A DNA stretch of 64,000 nucleotides from Streptomyces sp. NBC_01244 (GTDB lineage Bacteria; Actinomycetota; Actinomycetes; Streptomycetales; Streptomycetaceae), in NCBI RefSeq assembly GCF_035987325.1, contig NZ_CP108488.1:2976001-3040000 (forward strand), read 5' to 3'. A program made the translations under genes and the position numbers. The notes under the pieces are model-generated. The model was not told the origin of the DNA, did no database searches, and worked only from the letters and a program-made list of their open reading frames with translations. Below are positions 53,146 to 63,386 of the stretch, in pieces (position 1 is the stretch's first letter; each line of letters begins with the position of its first letter).

Positions 53146-53978
53146 GTACGGCGTTCCCGGTGGACGGAGTACGCGAGCAGGCCCAGCCAGACCGCCACGA
53201 ACAGCACCTGGAGCCGCTGCCCGGCGCCGAGCGCCCAGGTGCCGTGCCCGGCGGTGAACAGGGCGATGGAGACCAGGGTCCAGCCGGTGGCGAGCAGTTC
53301 GAGGAGGACGAGCACGGGCCCGAACCGCGCGAGCGGGGCGAGGCGGCCGTAGCGGCGGGCCGCGAGCGTGAGGGCCACGATCCCGACGAGCGCTCCCGTC
53401 ATGGCCAGACTGCTGCTGACGGCGTGCGCCTGATGGGTGGCGGGAACCAGCCCGGCGGTCTCCCGCGCCGCGCATTCGGGGTCCACGGTCGGCGTGCAGC
53501 TCAGCGGCAGCCAGGCGTCCGCGGCGGTGGAGGCGCCGAAGAGGGTGATCCCGGACCAGCCGGCGACGGACCACAGGCGGCGGGGTTCGATGCGTCTGAC
53601 GAGGCGGACCAAGGCCAGGAGTCCGCCGAAGAAGACGAGGAGGCCGGCGGTGAAGTCGGTCGCCCGGAACAGGCCGCCGAGGGGCTGGTCCTGGGCCGCG
53701 AGCTCGCTGACGTACGTCTCGACGGGGTTGAGGCCCGTGGAGAGCACGACCTCGAGGACCCACGCGGTGTAGGCGGCGGCGCCGAGCCCGACGAGGAGGG
53801 CCACGGAGCGGACCCCGGCCGTGGCGGCGGGACCCGTCGCGGTGGAGGGGCTGTTCACGGACTTCCAGGATCTCCGGGACTCGACGGGCTTCACGTGCTT
53901 GAGGGGGTCCCGCGGGTTCCCGGCACCCAGCGGCGGGTGCGGCGGGAGCGACGAACGCGGCGGGTCTTTTGTGGACAT
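53142..53978 (-). CDS. DUF998 family membrane protein
   Basis: The 278-residue protein has a hydrophilic N-terminus of about 60 residues, then about six transmembrane helices of the DUF998 family: VALLVGLGAAAYTAWVLEVVLSTGLNPVETYVSELAA, then GGLFRATDFTAGLLVFFGGLLALV, and further helices ending LQVLFVAVWLGLLAYSVHRERR. The ATG at 53978 is preceded by a TAGGAT -10-like box and no ribosome-binding site; the homologous core starts later, so a shorter start is possible. It is coupled to the alpha/beta hydrolase by a 4-base overlap. Confidence 0.82.
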   Translation of the reverse strand: MSTKDPPRSSLPPHPPLGAGNPRDPLKHVKPVESRRSWKSVNSPSTATGPAATAGVRSVALLVGLGAAAYTAWVLEVVLSTGLNPVETYVSELAAQDQPLGGLFRATDFTAGLLVFFGGLLALVRLVRRIEPRRLWSVAGWSGITLFGASTAADAWLPLSCTPTVDPECAARETAGLVPATHQAHAVSSSLAMTGALVGIVALTLAARRYGRLAPLARFGPVLVLLELLATGWTLVSIALFTAGHGTWALGAGQRLQVLFVAVWLGLLAYSVHRERRT

Positions 53979-54050
53979 AATGCGACTAATCCTAAACGTG
54001 GCCGGGCCCGGTCCTCCGATCGGATACCCACCCCGGGTAGGGTTCCGCCC

Positions 54051-54614
54051 ATGACCCGCCCAGCCTCGCGCACGCAACGACCAGCAGTCCGGTGGCCCCG
54101 GCTGCTGCTGTTCGCCGCGCTGCTGCTGGGCATCGTGGGCATGCACACGCTGGGCCATCCGACTCCGGCCCACGCCATGGAGGACGTGCCGTCGGTCCGT
54201 TTCGTTCCCCGGGGCGGCCATACGCCGTCCGGGGCGGCACACGGCGGCCGACCGGTCGACGCGCCGGACACGGCACCCCGGTCGGACCTGGCGGCCCCGT
54301 CGAACCCGGCGGCCGCTGCCGCCACCACGACCGCCACCACCACCGCTACGGGCACCACGACCGCGGTCACCACGGCCGCGGCCGCGGCCGCCATCGTCGA
54401 AGCCCCGGGCCCGCAGCACACCGGCATGGACCCCATGTCCGTGTGCCTCGCCGTGCTCGGCGCCCTCACCCTGCTGATCATCGGAGCCGGACTGGCCGGC
54501 CCGCGCCGTGCCGCGCCGCTCGGGGGCGCGGCACGCGCGCCGGGCCGGTCCGGCGGTCCGGACCCGCCACCACCCCGCGAACTCCTCACCCTGCTGACGG
54601 TGCTGCGCGTATAG
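54051..54614 (+). CDS. Small membrane protein (DUF6153-like)
   Basis: The 187-residue protein has an N-terminal membrane helix (LLLFAALLLGIVGMHTLGHP), a long Ala/Thr-rich linker with TTTATTTATGTTTA, and a second helix (MSVCLAVLGALTLLIIGAG) before a Pro-rich tail. The MHTLGH and HTGMDPMSVCLAVL motifs match a small Streptomyces membrane family that I believe is DUF6153. Its function is unknown. It is divergent from the DUF998 gene and stands 90 bp before the multicopper oxidase gene in the same direction. Confidence 0.7.
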   Translation: MTRPASRTQRPAVRWPRLLLFAALLLGIVGMHTLGHPTPAHAMEDVPSVRFVPRGGHTPSGAAHGGRPVDAPDTAPRSDLAAPSNPAAAAATTTATTTATGTTTAVTTAAAAAAIVEAPGPQHTGMDPMSVCLAVLGALTLLIIGAGLAGPRRAAPLGGAARAPGRSGGPDPPPPRELLTLLTVLRV

Positions 54615-54704
54615 GCCGGGCTCCGTCGTCGCCCCCGCATGCCTGCGGGGCGGCGGCAGACGGTGCCCACCTGCCTGCCTCACACCATCACGAGGTGTTC
54701 CACC

Positions 54705-56411
<1,707 letters not shown>

Positions 56412-56584
56412 CCGGCTCCCGCCCCCGACGGGGCCGGCGACGCGCCTTCCCCCGCGCGCCGCCGGCCCGGCCGCGGGCGGCCGCGCGGGCCCGGGGGGCC
56501 CGAATTGCCCGGCGGGGAGGCCGAATTCCATGACAGGCTGTGATCGTCACGCGCCGACTGCGACTCGAAGGACTTCCCGCCGGT

Positions 56585-58054
56585 ATGAGCACCCCGCCGA
56601 ACCCGCCCAGCACCCCGTCCGGCCCGCCGACGGAGCCCGCGGGCACCCCCATACCCGAGGCGGCTCCCATACCGGCGCCCGCGCAGCCCCTGTCCCTCGA
56701 GAAGCCCCCGGCCCCCGCACCCTCCCGGCCCCTGCCCCCGGCCCCGGCCCTGACCGAGACCCCGGCGCAGCCCGCGGACGAGACACCGGCCGGCCCGGGA
56801 GCAGGCGCACCCGCAGCGATCCCCGCGCAGCCCACGGACGCGGTGCCGGCACCGGCACCGGCACCAGCAGCCACCCAGGCCGAGCCCATGGACGCGGCCC
56901 CGGCGGAGCCCGCGGACACCGTCCCCACCGAGCCCGCCGACGCAGCCCCGGCGCAGCCCGCAGACGCGGTACCGGCCGGCGTCGGAGCAGATGCCCCCGC
57001 TGCGGTCCCGGAGGCCGCCCCCGGGCCGCAGCCCGGCGCCCCGACCCCCGCCGCCCCCGGTGCCTTCGCTCCTGTCACCCCCGCCCCGGTGGCCGCCGCC
57101 GCTCCTGCGGCGCCCGCCTGGGGAGCCCCGTACGGCGCCCCCGGCGCCCCCGGCGCCCCCGCGCCCGGCAACCCCTGGGCCACGCCCCCCGGCGGCTATG
57201 CCGGCGGTTACCCCGGCGGACCGCAGGGGCCCGGCTTCCCGCCGCCTCCGGCCGCCTCGAACGGCCTGGCCCTCGCCGCCCTGCTCCTCGGCCTGTTCGG
57301 CATCTTCGTCGGCCTCGTCCCCTTCTTCTTCTGGGCCGGCGCCCTCCTCGCCCTCACCGGCACCGGCATCGGCATCGCGGCCGTCCTGAAGGCCCGCCGC
57401 GGCGCCCCCCGCGCCACGCTGGCCGCGGTCGGCACCGCCCTCGGCATCCTCGGCCTGGGTGCTTCCGTGGGTGGCTGGTTCATCACCGTGAGCGTCATCG
57501 AGAGGATCGACAAGGAGGTCGCCGACAACCGCTCGCGTGACGACTACGACTACGACTACGACGACTACGACGACGACTACGACTCCGACGGCTCCGCCAC
57601 CCCCGGCGCCCCGGCGAGTCCGGCTCCCAAGCCCTCGCCCTCCGACATCCCGGGCAAGACCTCGGCCCTGGCCTGGGGCGCGCCCTACGCCTACGAGGAC
57701 GGCGTCCAGGTCACCGTGAAGCGCGCGGTCGCGTACAAGCCGTCCTCGACGGCCTACCCGCCCGAGGCCCGCAACGGCAACGCGGTCAAGGTGACGGTGA
57801 AGATCGTCAACAACTCGGGGGCCGCGCTCGACGTCAGCCTGGCCCTGCCGCACGCCCGCGACGACCAGGGCACCGAGGCCGAGATGGCCTTCGACGGCTC
57901 CGTGCCGAAGATGTTCAAGGGCTCGGTCATGGCCGGCGAATCGATGACCGGCACCTTCGCCTTCGTCGTACCCGAAGGCACCAAGAGCCTGCACTTCGAG
58001 ATCTCGCCGGGCACCGAGTACGACGACGCGATCTGGAGCGGCCCGATCGGCTGA
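56585..58054 (+). CDS. Proline-rich membrane protein with DUF4190 and DUF4352-like domains
   Basis: The 489-residue protein begins with about 200 residues rich in Pro and Ala, with many EPADA repeats, then a GGYPGGPQGPGFPPPP stretch. Two transmembrane helices of DUF4190 type follow (NGLALAALLLGLFGIFVGLVPFFFW; ATLAAVGTALGILGLGASVGG), then an acidic run of Asp-Tyr repeats (57541-57585) and an outer beta domain (GAPYAYEDGVQVTVKRAV...KVTVKIVNNSGAALDV) like DUF4352. ATG 56585 is chosen over GTG 56540 because the repeat region starts there and GAAGGAC lies before it. Confidence 0.78.
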   Translation: MSTPPNPPSTPSGPPTEPAGTPIPEAAPIPAPAQPLSLEKPPAPAPSRPLPPAPALTETPAQPADETPAGPGAGAPAAIPAQPTDAVPAPAPAPAATQAEPMDAAPAEPADTVPTEPADAAPAQPADAVPAGVGADAPAAVPEAAPGPQPGAPTPAAPGAFAPVTPAPVAAAAPAAPAWGAPYGAPGAPGAPAPGNPWATPPGGYAGGYPGGPQGPGFPPPPAASNGLALAALLLGLFGIFVGLVPFFFWAGALLALTGTGIGIAAVLKARRGAPRATLAAVGTALGILGLGASVGGWFITVSVIERIDKEVADNRSRDDYDYDYDDYDDDYDSDGSATPGAPASPAPKPSPSDIPGKTSALAWGAPYAYEDGVQVTVKRAVAYKPSSTAYPPEARNGNAVKVTVKIVNNSGAALDVSLALPHARDDQGTEAEMAFDGSVPKMFKGSVMAGESMTGTFAFVVPEGTKSLHFEISPGTEYDDAIWSGPIG

Positions 58055-58136
58055 GCCGGCGGCTCCGGCGGCCGCCACCGCCCCTCCGGACACGGCGACT
58101 GCGGCAACTCCCAGGACATCGCGTCAGAAAGACGAT

Positions 58137-58142
58137 TAGACT
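58137..58142 (+). promoter_or_regulatory. -10 box of nadE, leaderless
   Basis: TAGACT ends 7 bases before the GTG at 58150, and there is no ribosome-binding site. Transcription would start at or next to the start codon. Confidence 0.55.
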
Positions 58143-58149
58143 GGGCCGC

Positions 58150-59904
58150 GTGCCTCAACTACGCCTCGCTCTGAATCAGATCGACTCGCAGGTCGGCAAC
58201 ATCGCCGCCAACGCCGACTCGGTCGTCCACTGGACCCGGCACTCCGCCGAACAGGGCGCCCACCTGGTGGCGTTTCCGGAAATGGTGCTGACCGGGTACC
58301 CCGTCGAGGACCTCGCCCTGCGCGGCTCCTTCGTCGAAGCGTCCCGCCGGGCGCTGCAGGACCTCGCGCGGCGCCTGGCGGACGAGGGCTTCGGGGAGCT
58401 CCCGGTCGTCGTCGGCTACCTCGACCGTACGGAGAAGGCCGCGCCCCGGCTCGGCCGCCCGGCGGGCTCCCCGGAGAACGCGGCCGCCGTGCTGTACGGC
58501 GGGCAGGTCGTCCTGCGCTTCGGCAAGCACCACCTCCCCAACTACGGAGTCTTCGACGAGTTCCGGTACTTCGTGCCGGGCGACACCCAGCCGGTGATCC
58601 GGGTGCGGGGCGTGGACGTGGCCCTGGCCATCTGCGAGGACCTCTGGCAGGAGGGCGGGCGCGTCCCCGCCACCCGCTCCGCCGGGGCCGGGCTGCTGAT
58701 CTCGATCAACGCCTCCCCGTACGAGCGCAACAAGGACGACCTCCGCCTGGAGCTGGTGCAGAAGCGCGCCCAGGAGGCCGGCTGCACCCTCGCCTACCTG
58801 GCGATGATCGGCGGTCAGGACGAGCTCGTCTTCGACGGGGACTCGATCGTCGTCGACTCCGCGGGCGAGGTCATCGCCCGCGCCCCGCAGTTCTCCGAGG
58901 GCTGCGTCCTGGTCGACCTGGACCTGCCGGCCGCCTCGGCCACCCCCGTCGAGGGCACCGTCGACGACGGTCTGCGCATCGACCGCGTGATCCTCACCGA
59001 GGAGCCCGTGGAACCGTACGAGCCGGTCGTGACGGGCGGCTACGCCGACCGGCTGGAGGACGACGAGGAGATCTACGACGCGCTGGTCGTGGGCCTGCGC
59101 GCGTACGTCCGGAAGAACGGCTTCCGGTCGGTCCTGATCGGCCTCTCCGGCGGCATCGACTCCGCGCTCGTCGCCGCCGTGGCCTGCGACGCGATCGGCG
59201 CGCAGAACGTGTACGGCGTCTCGATGCCCTCCAAGTACTCCTCGGAGCACTCCCGGGGCGACGCGGCCGAGCTGGCGACACGGACCGGCCTGAACTTCCG
59301 GACCGTGTCGATCGAGCCGATGTTCGACGCGTACATGGGTGCGCTGGGCCTGACCGGGCTCGCCGAGGAGAACCTCCAGTCCCGGCTGCGCGGCACCCTG
59401 CTGATGGCGCTCTCCAACCAGGAGGGCCACATCGTGCTGGCCCCGGGCAACAAGTCGGAGCTGGCCGTCGGTTACTCCACCCTGTACGGGGACTCCGTGG
59501 GCGCCTACGGCCCGATCAAGGACGTCTACAAGACGGACGTCTTCCGCCTCGCCGAGTACCGCAACCGTGCGGCGGCCGAGCGCGGCGAGACCCCGCCGAT
59601 CCCGGAGAACTCCATCGTCAAGCCGCCGAGCGCCGAGCTGCGCCCGGGGCAGGTGGACACGGACTCGCTGCCGGACTACCCCGTCCTGGACGGGATCCTC
59701 GCGCTGTACGTGGACCGCGACCAGGGCCTGGAGGCGATCGTCGCGGCGGGCTACGACCCCGAGCTGGTCGCGAAGACCCTGCGGATGGTGGACACCGCCG
59801 AGTACAAGCGCCGGCAGTACCCGCCGGGCACCAAGATCTCCGCGAAGGGCTTCGGCAAGGACCGCCGGCTGCCCATCACGAACGGCTGGCGCGAGCAGGC
59901 GTAG
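58150..59904 (+). CDS. nadE: Glutamine-dependent NAD+ synthase
   Basis: The 584-residue enzyme makes NAD+ from nicotinic acid adenine dinucleotide, ATP and glutamine. The N-terminal nitrilase-like glutaminase domain holds the catalytic triad Glu44 (FPEM), Lys126 (KHHLPNY) and Cys162 (AICEDLW); the C-terminal synthetase domain has the P-loop SGGIDS (333-338), PSKYSSEHS and LAPGNKSELAVGYSTLYGD. Length and layout match actinobacterial NadE. The start is GTG. Its last codons and stop are the first unit of a 25-bp tandem array. Confidence 0.96.
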   Translation: MPQLRLALNQIDSQVGNIAANADSVVHWTRHSAEQGAHLVAFPEMVLTGYPVEDLALRGSFVEASRRALQDLARRLADEGFGELPVVVGYLDRTEKAAPRLGRPAGSPENAAAVLYGGQVVLRFGKHHLPNYGVFDEFRYFVPGDTQPVIRVRGVDVALAICEDLWQEGGRVPATRSAGAGLLISINASPYERNKDDLRLELVQKRAQEAGCTLAYLAMIGGQDELVFDGDSIVVDSAGEVIARAPQFSEGCVLVDLDLPAASATPVEGTVDDGLRIDRVILTEEPVEPYEPVVTGGYADRLEDDEEIYDALVVGLRAYVRKNGFRSVLIGLSGGIDSALVAAVACDAIGAQNVYGVSMPSKYSSEHSRGDAAELATRTGLNFRTVSIEPMFDAYMGALGLTGLAEENLQSRLRGTLLMALSNQEGHIVLAPGNKSELAVGYSTLYGDSVGAYGPIKDVYKTDVFRLAEYRNRAAAERGETPPIPENSIVKPPSAELRPGQVDTDSLPDYPVLDGILALYVDRDQGLEAIVAAGYDPELVAKTLRMVDTAEYKRRQYPPGTKISAKGFGKDRRLPITNGWREQA

Positions 59905-60016
59905 CGGGCTCCGACACGAGCAGGCGTAGCGGGCTCCGACGCGAGCAGGCGTAGCGGGCTCTGCCACGAGCAGGCGGAGCGGGCTCCGAGCCGGGCAGGC
60001 GGAGCGGGCTCCGGCC
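59892..60016. repeat. 25-bp tandem array across the nadE stop codon
   Basis: Five units start at 59892, 59917, 59942, 59967 and 59992; the consensus begins CGAGCAGGCGTAGCGGGCTC. The last two units differ at a few positions. The first unit includes the final codons (EQA) and TAG stop of nadE, and the array ends 3 bp before the end of the next gene. There are no spacers, so it is not a CRISPR array. Confidence 0.95.
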
Positions 60017-60018
60017 CG

Positions 60019-61047
60019 CTACGGCTTCACGGTGACGCGGGCGGCGATCGGCAGGTGGTCGCTGCCCGTGCGGGGCAGGGTCCAGGAGGCCTCGGGGGTG
60101 ACCCCGCGGACCAGGATCTGGTCGATGCGGGCCATCGGGAACGGCGCGGGCCAGCTGAAACCGAAGCCGTCGCCGGACGCGCCCTGGGTGGAACGCAGCT
60201 GCGAAGTGACCTCGGACAGGGCCCGGTCGTTGACGGTTCCGTTGAGGTCGCCGAGCAGGATGACCCGGTGCAGCGGTTCGGCGGCGAGCGCGGCGCCGAG
60301 GGCGTCGGCGCTGTTGTCGCGCTGGTTGGCGGTGAAGCCGGCGTTGAGCTTGACGCGGACCGAAGGGAGGTGCGCCACGAAGGCGGCCACCTCGCCGTAG
60401 GGGGTCTTGACGGTGGCGCGCATGGCCCGGGTCCAGCCCATCTTGATGTCGACGGGCTTGCTGGAGACCAGCGGGTACTTGCTCCAGAGCCCGACGGTGC
60501 CTTCGACGGAGTGGTACTTGTACGTACCCGCGAGGGCCTTCTCGTAGACGGGGACGACGCTGCCCTTGAGCTCGGTCAGGGCCAGCACGTCGGCCCCGGC
60601 CTTGGCGACCGAGTCGGCGGTGCCGGCGGGGTCCGCGTTGTCGGCGTCGACGTTGTGGGTGGCGACCGTGAGGTTGCCGCCGTCGTGCGCCTTGTCGGTG
60701 ACCAGGCCGCCGAAGAGGTTCACCCAGACCGCGGCGGTCAGCAGTATCGCGATCAGCGCGGTCGCGGACTTGCGGAAGAGCGCGGCGGCGAACAGCAGCG
60801 GGACGGCCAGGCCCAGCCAGGGCAGGAAGGTCTCGGTGAGGCTGCCGAGGTTGCCGATGTCGTTGGGCAGCTCGGCGTGGAAGATCATGACGAGCGAGAT
60901 CAGCACGGCCAGCGCGGCGAGTACGATCCCGCGGCGCCAGATGCCCGGATCCCGCCGAAGTTCGGCCAGCCGGCGCCGGAGACCCGTTCGGGAGGGCTCG
61001 GGCTCCGAGCCGTTGCTCCCCGTCTCCGTCATGTACGCCTGTGCCAT
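60019..61047 (-). CDS. Membrane-bound endonuclease/exonuclease/phosphatase family protein
   Basis: This 342-residue protein has three N-terminal membrane helices (about residues 40-107) and an outer EEP domain: NLTVATHNVD near residue 125, LALTELKGS with the metal-binding glutamate, FVAHLPSVRVKL, VILLGDLNGTVND and SDHLPIAARVTV at the end. EEP enzymes cut phosphodiester bonds in nucleic acids, lipids or proteins; exposure outside the membrane suggests a lipid or extracellular DNA. It converges on nadE, and the 25-bp array lies between. Confidence 0.88.
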   Translation of the reverse strand: MAQAYMTETGSNGSEPEPSRTGLRRRLAELRRDPGIWRRGIVLAALAVLISLVMIFHAELPNDIGNLGSLTETFLPWLGLAVPLLFAAALFRKSATALIAILLTAAVWVNLFGGLVTDKAHDGGNLTVATHNVDADNADPAGTADSVAKAGADVLALTELKGSVVPVYEKALAGTYKYHSVEGTVGLWSKYPLVSSKPVDIKMGWTRAMRATVKTPYGEVAAFVAHLPSVRVKLNAGFTANQRDNSADALGAALAAEPLHRVILLGDLNGTVNDRALSEVTSQLRSTQGASGDGFGFSWPAPFPMARIDQILVRGVTPEASWTLPRTGSDHLPIAARVTVKP

Positions 61048-61332
61048 GCCACTGCCCTCACTGCCGTGCTCGCGCTCCGTCCCCGCCTCTTGACCCTAGG
61101 CGATGCACGGAGCGTTCCGCGCCGATTGTCTCGGCCGTACGTCCGGGAGGACGAACGTCCCAGCGGTCGGGGTTCCGCTTGTCACCAAACGCGCACATTG
61201 ACCCGTGGCGCGGCCGGCGTGACGAACCGGACCTCGTGCCACTTCCCGCCGCGGCCCGGAGAGTGCCACCATGGTGGTGAGTCCGGGGACGCCGTAAGGG
61301 CGCCTCGAGATGAAGACCAAGGAGCAGTTGCA

Positions 61333-62193
61333 ATGACGCATGCCGTTTCGCCTGCCCGCGAAGCCTCCTCCCCCACCCTGTACGGAGGCTCGGGCACCCG
61401 GCGCATCACCGTCCGCGACCTCACCCTCGCCAAGGAACGCGGCGAGAAGTGGCCCATGCTCACCGCCTACGACTCCATGACGGCGTCCGTGTTCGACGAG
61501 GCCGGCATCCCGGTCATGCTCGTCGGGGACTCGATGGGCAACTGTCACCTCGGCTACGAGACCACCGTCCCGGTGACGATGGACGAGATGACCATGCTGT
61601 CGGCGGCCGTCGTACGCGGCACCAGCCGGGCCCTGATCATCGGCGACCTGCCCTTCGGTTCCTACCAGGAGGGCCCCGTACAGGCGCTGCGCAGCGCCAC
61701 CCGGCTCGTCAAGGAGGCCGGGGTCGGAGCGGTGAAGCTGGAGGGCGGCGAGCGTTCGCTGCGCCAGACCGAGCTGATCGTGCAGTCGGGCATCCCGGTC
61801 ATGTCCCACCTGGGCCTGACCCCGCAGTCCGTGAACGCGATGGGCTACCGGGTACAGGGCCGCGGCGACGAGGCCGCGCACCAGCTGCTGCGCGACGCGA
61901 AGGCGGCGCAGGACGCGGGCGCCTTCGGCGTGGTCCTGGAGCTGGTCCCGGCCGAGCTGGCCGCGGAGGTCACCCGGTCCCTGCACATTCCGACGGTCGG
62001 CATCGGCGCGGGCGCGGAGTGCGACGCGCAGGTGCTGGTGTGGACGGACATGATGGGGCTGACCGGCGGGAAGATGCCGAAGTTCGTCAAGCAGTACGCG
62101 AACCTCCGCGCGACCATGGGCGACGCGGCGAAGGCCTTCGCCGAGGACGTGGTCGGCGGAACGTTCCCGCAGCCGGAGCACGCCTTCCACTAG
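61333..62193 (+). CDS. panB: 3-methyl-2-oxobutanoate hydroxymethyltransferase
   Basis: The 286-residue enzyme catalyses the first step of pantothenate synthesis, moving a hydroxymethyl group from methylenetetrahydrofolate to 2-oxoisovalerate. Family motifs are clear: MLTAYDSMTASVFDEAGIPVMLVGDSMGNCHLGY (metal aspartate), DLPFGSYQ, KLEGG, MSHLGLTPQSVNAMGYRVQGRG, LELVP, TVGIGAGAECDAQVLVWTDMMGL. Length fits. The ATG follows AAGGAGCAGTTGCA. It stands alone, without panC or panD in the window. Confidence 0.97.
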   Translation: MTHAVSPAREASSPTLYGGSGTRRITVRDLTLAKERGEKWPMLTAYDSMTASVFDEAGIPVMLVGDSMGNCHLGYETTVPVTMDEMTMLSAAVVRGTSRALIIGDLPFGSYQEGPVQALRSATRLVKEAGVGAVKLEGGERSLRQTELIVQSGIPVMSHLGLTPQSVNAMGYRVQGRGDEAAHQLLRDAKAAQDAGAFGVVLELVPAELAAEVTRSLHIPTVGIGAGAECDAQVLVWTDMMGLTGGKMPKFVKQYANLRATMGDAAKAFAEDVVGGTFPQPEHAFH

Positions 62194-62238
62194 CCGGATA
62201 GCCGGCCGACGGCCCGCCCGCGGATCCCACCGATGTTC

Positions 62239-62340
62239 CGTCGGTGCTCTACGGACGGGCCGTCGGTGCTCTGCGGACGGGCCGTCGGTGCTTGTCGGTG
62301 GCCGTCGGTGCTTGTCGGTGGCCTGTCGGTGGTTTGTCAG
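62239..62340. repeat. Short tandem repeats upstream of the ABC exporter genes
   Basis: CGTCGGTGCTCTACGGACGG-type units of 22 bp (two copies) are followed by CGTCGGTGCTTGTCGGTGGC units of 20 bp (two copies) and degenerate remains. They fill most of the gap between panB and the ATPase gene, where its promoter would be expected. Confidence 0.85.
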
Positions 62341-62354
62341 TGCCGTCTGGTCCC

Positions 62355-63386
62355 ATGGTGGACATGACGCGAAACGACAAGAATCCCCTGAACGGCTCGC
62401 ACGCCGTAGAGGTCCGGGGGCTGGTCAAGCACTACGGCGAGACCAAAGCCCTCGATGGTGTGGACCTCGATGTCCGCGAGGGAACCGTCCTCGGGGTCCT
62501 CGGCCCCAACGGAGCGGGCAAGACCACCCTGGTCCGCATCCTCTCCACCCTGATCACCCCCGACGCCGGCACCGCCCGGGTCGCCGGCTTCGACGTGGTC
62601 CGCCAGCCGCGGCAGCTGCGCCGGACCATAGGCCTGACCGGCCAGTACGCCTCGGTCGACGAGAAGCTCTCCGGCTGGGAGAACCTCTACATGATCGGCC
62701 GGCTGCTGGACCTGTCCCGCAAGAACTCCCGGAGCCGCGCCGACGAGCTGCTGGAGCGGTTCTCCCTCACGGACGCCGCCAAGAAGGCCGTGATGACCTA
62801 CTCCGGCGGCATGCGGCGCCGGCTCGACCTGGCCGCCTCGATGATCGGCAGCCCGGCCGTGCTGTACCTGGACGAGCCGACCACCGGCCTGGACCCCCGT
62901 ACCCGCAACGAGGTCTGGGACGAGGTGCAGCGGATGGTCGCCGAGGGGGCCACGGTCCTGCTCACCACCCAGTACATGGAGGAGGCCGAGCAGCTCGCCA
63001 ACGAGCTGACGGTCATCGACAAGGGCAAGGTCATCGCCAACGGCAAGGTCGACGAGCTGAAGGCACGCGTCGGCGGCCGGACCCTGCGGATCCGCCCCAC
63101 CGACCCGGCCGACCTGCCGGGCATGGCCCGCTCCCTGGCGGAGGCCGGTCTGGACGGGGTGGCCGGTTCCCAGGCCGTCCCGGACGAGGGCGCGCTGCTG
63201 GTGCCGATCCTGGCCGATGAGCAGCTGACCGCCGTCGTGGGCCTGCTGGCGGCCCGCGGGTACGGCATATCCGACATCAGCACCTACCTGCCCAGCCTGG
63301 ACGAGGTGTTCCTGTCCATCACCGGGCAGAAGCCCACCGTCTCGGACTCCATCCCCAACCAGCAGACCGAGGAGGTCGCGGCATGA
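62355..63386 (+). CDS. DrrA-like ABC exporter ATP-binding protein
   Basis: The 343-residue ATPase has Walker A GPNGAGKTT (residues 50-58), the Q-loop LTGQYASVDEKLSGWENL, the signature YSGGMRRRLDLA, Walker B VLYLDEPTTGLDPRTR and TTQYMEEAEQL in place of the classical H-loop, as in the daunorubicin-type DrrA family. The C-terminal part (about residues 235-320) carries the DrrA-type domain ending in SLDEVFLSITGQ. It should power drug or lipid export together with the permease that overlaps it (ATGA at 63383-63386). ATG 62364 is an alternative start. Confidence 0.92.
   Translation: MVDMTRNDKNPLNGSHAVEVRGLVKHYGETKALDGVDLDVREGTVLGVLGPNGAGKTTLVRILSTLITPDAGTARVAGFDVVRQPRQLRRTIGLTGQYASVDEKLSGWENLYMIGRLLDLSRKNSRSRADELLERFSLTDAAKKAVMTYSGGMRRRLDLAASMIGSPAVLYLDEPTTGLDPRTRNEVWDEVQRMVAEGATVLLTTQYMEEAEQLANELTVIDKGKVIANGKVDELKARVGGRTLRIRPTDPADLPGMARSLAEAGLDGVAGSQAVPDEGALLVPILADEQLTAVVGLLAARGYGISDISTYLPSLDEVFLSITGQKPTVSDSIPNQQTEEVAA

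Noticed and set aside
59892..60016. CRISPR-like array
   Set aside because: The units are directly adjacent with no spacers, and no cas genes are present.
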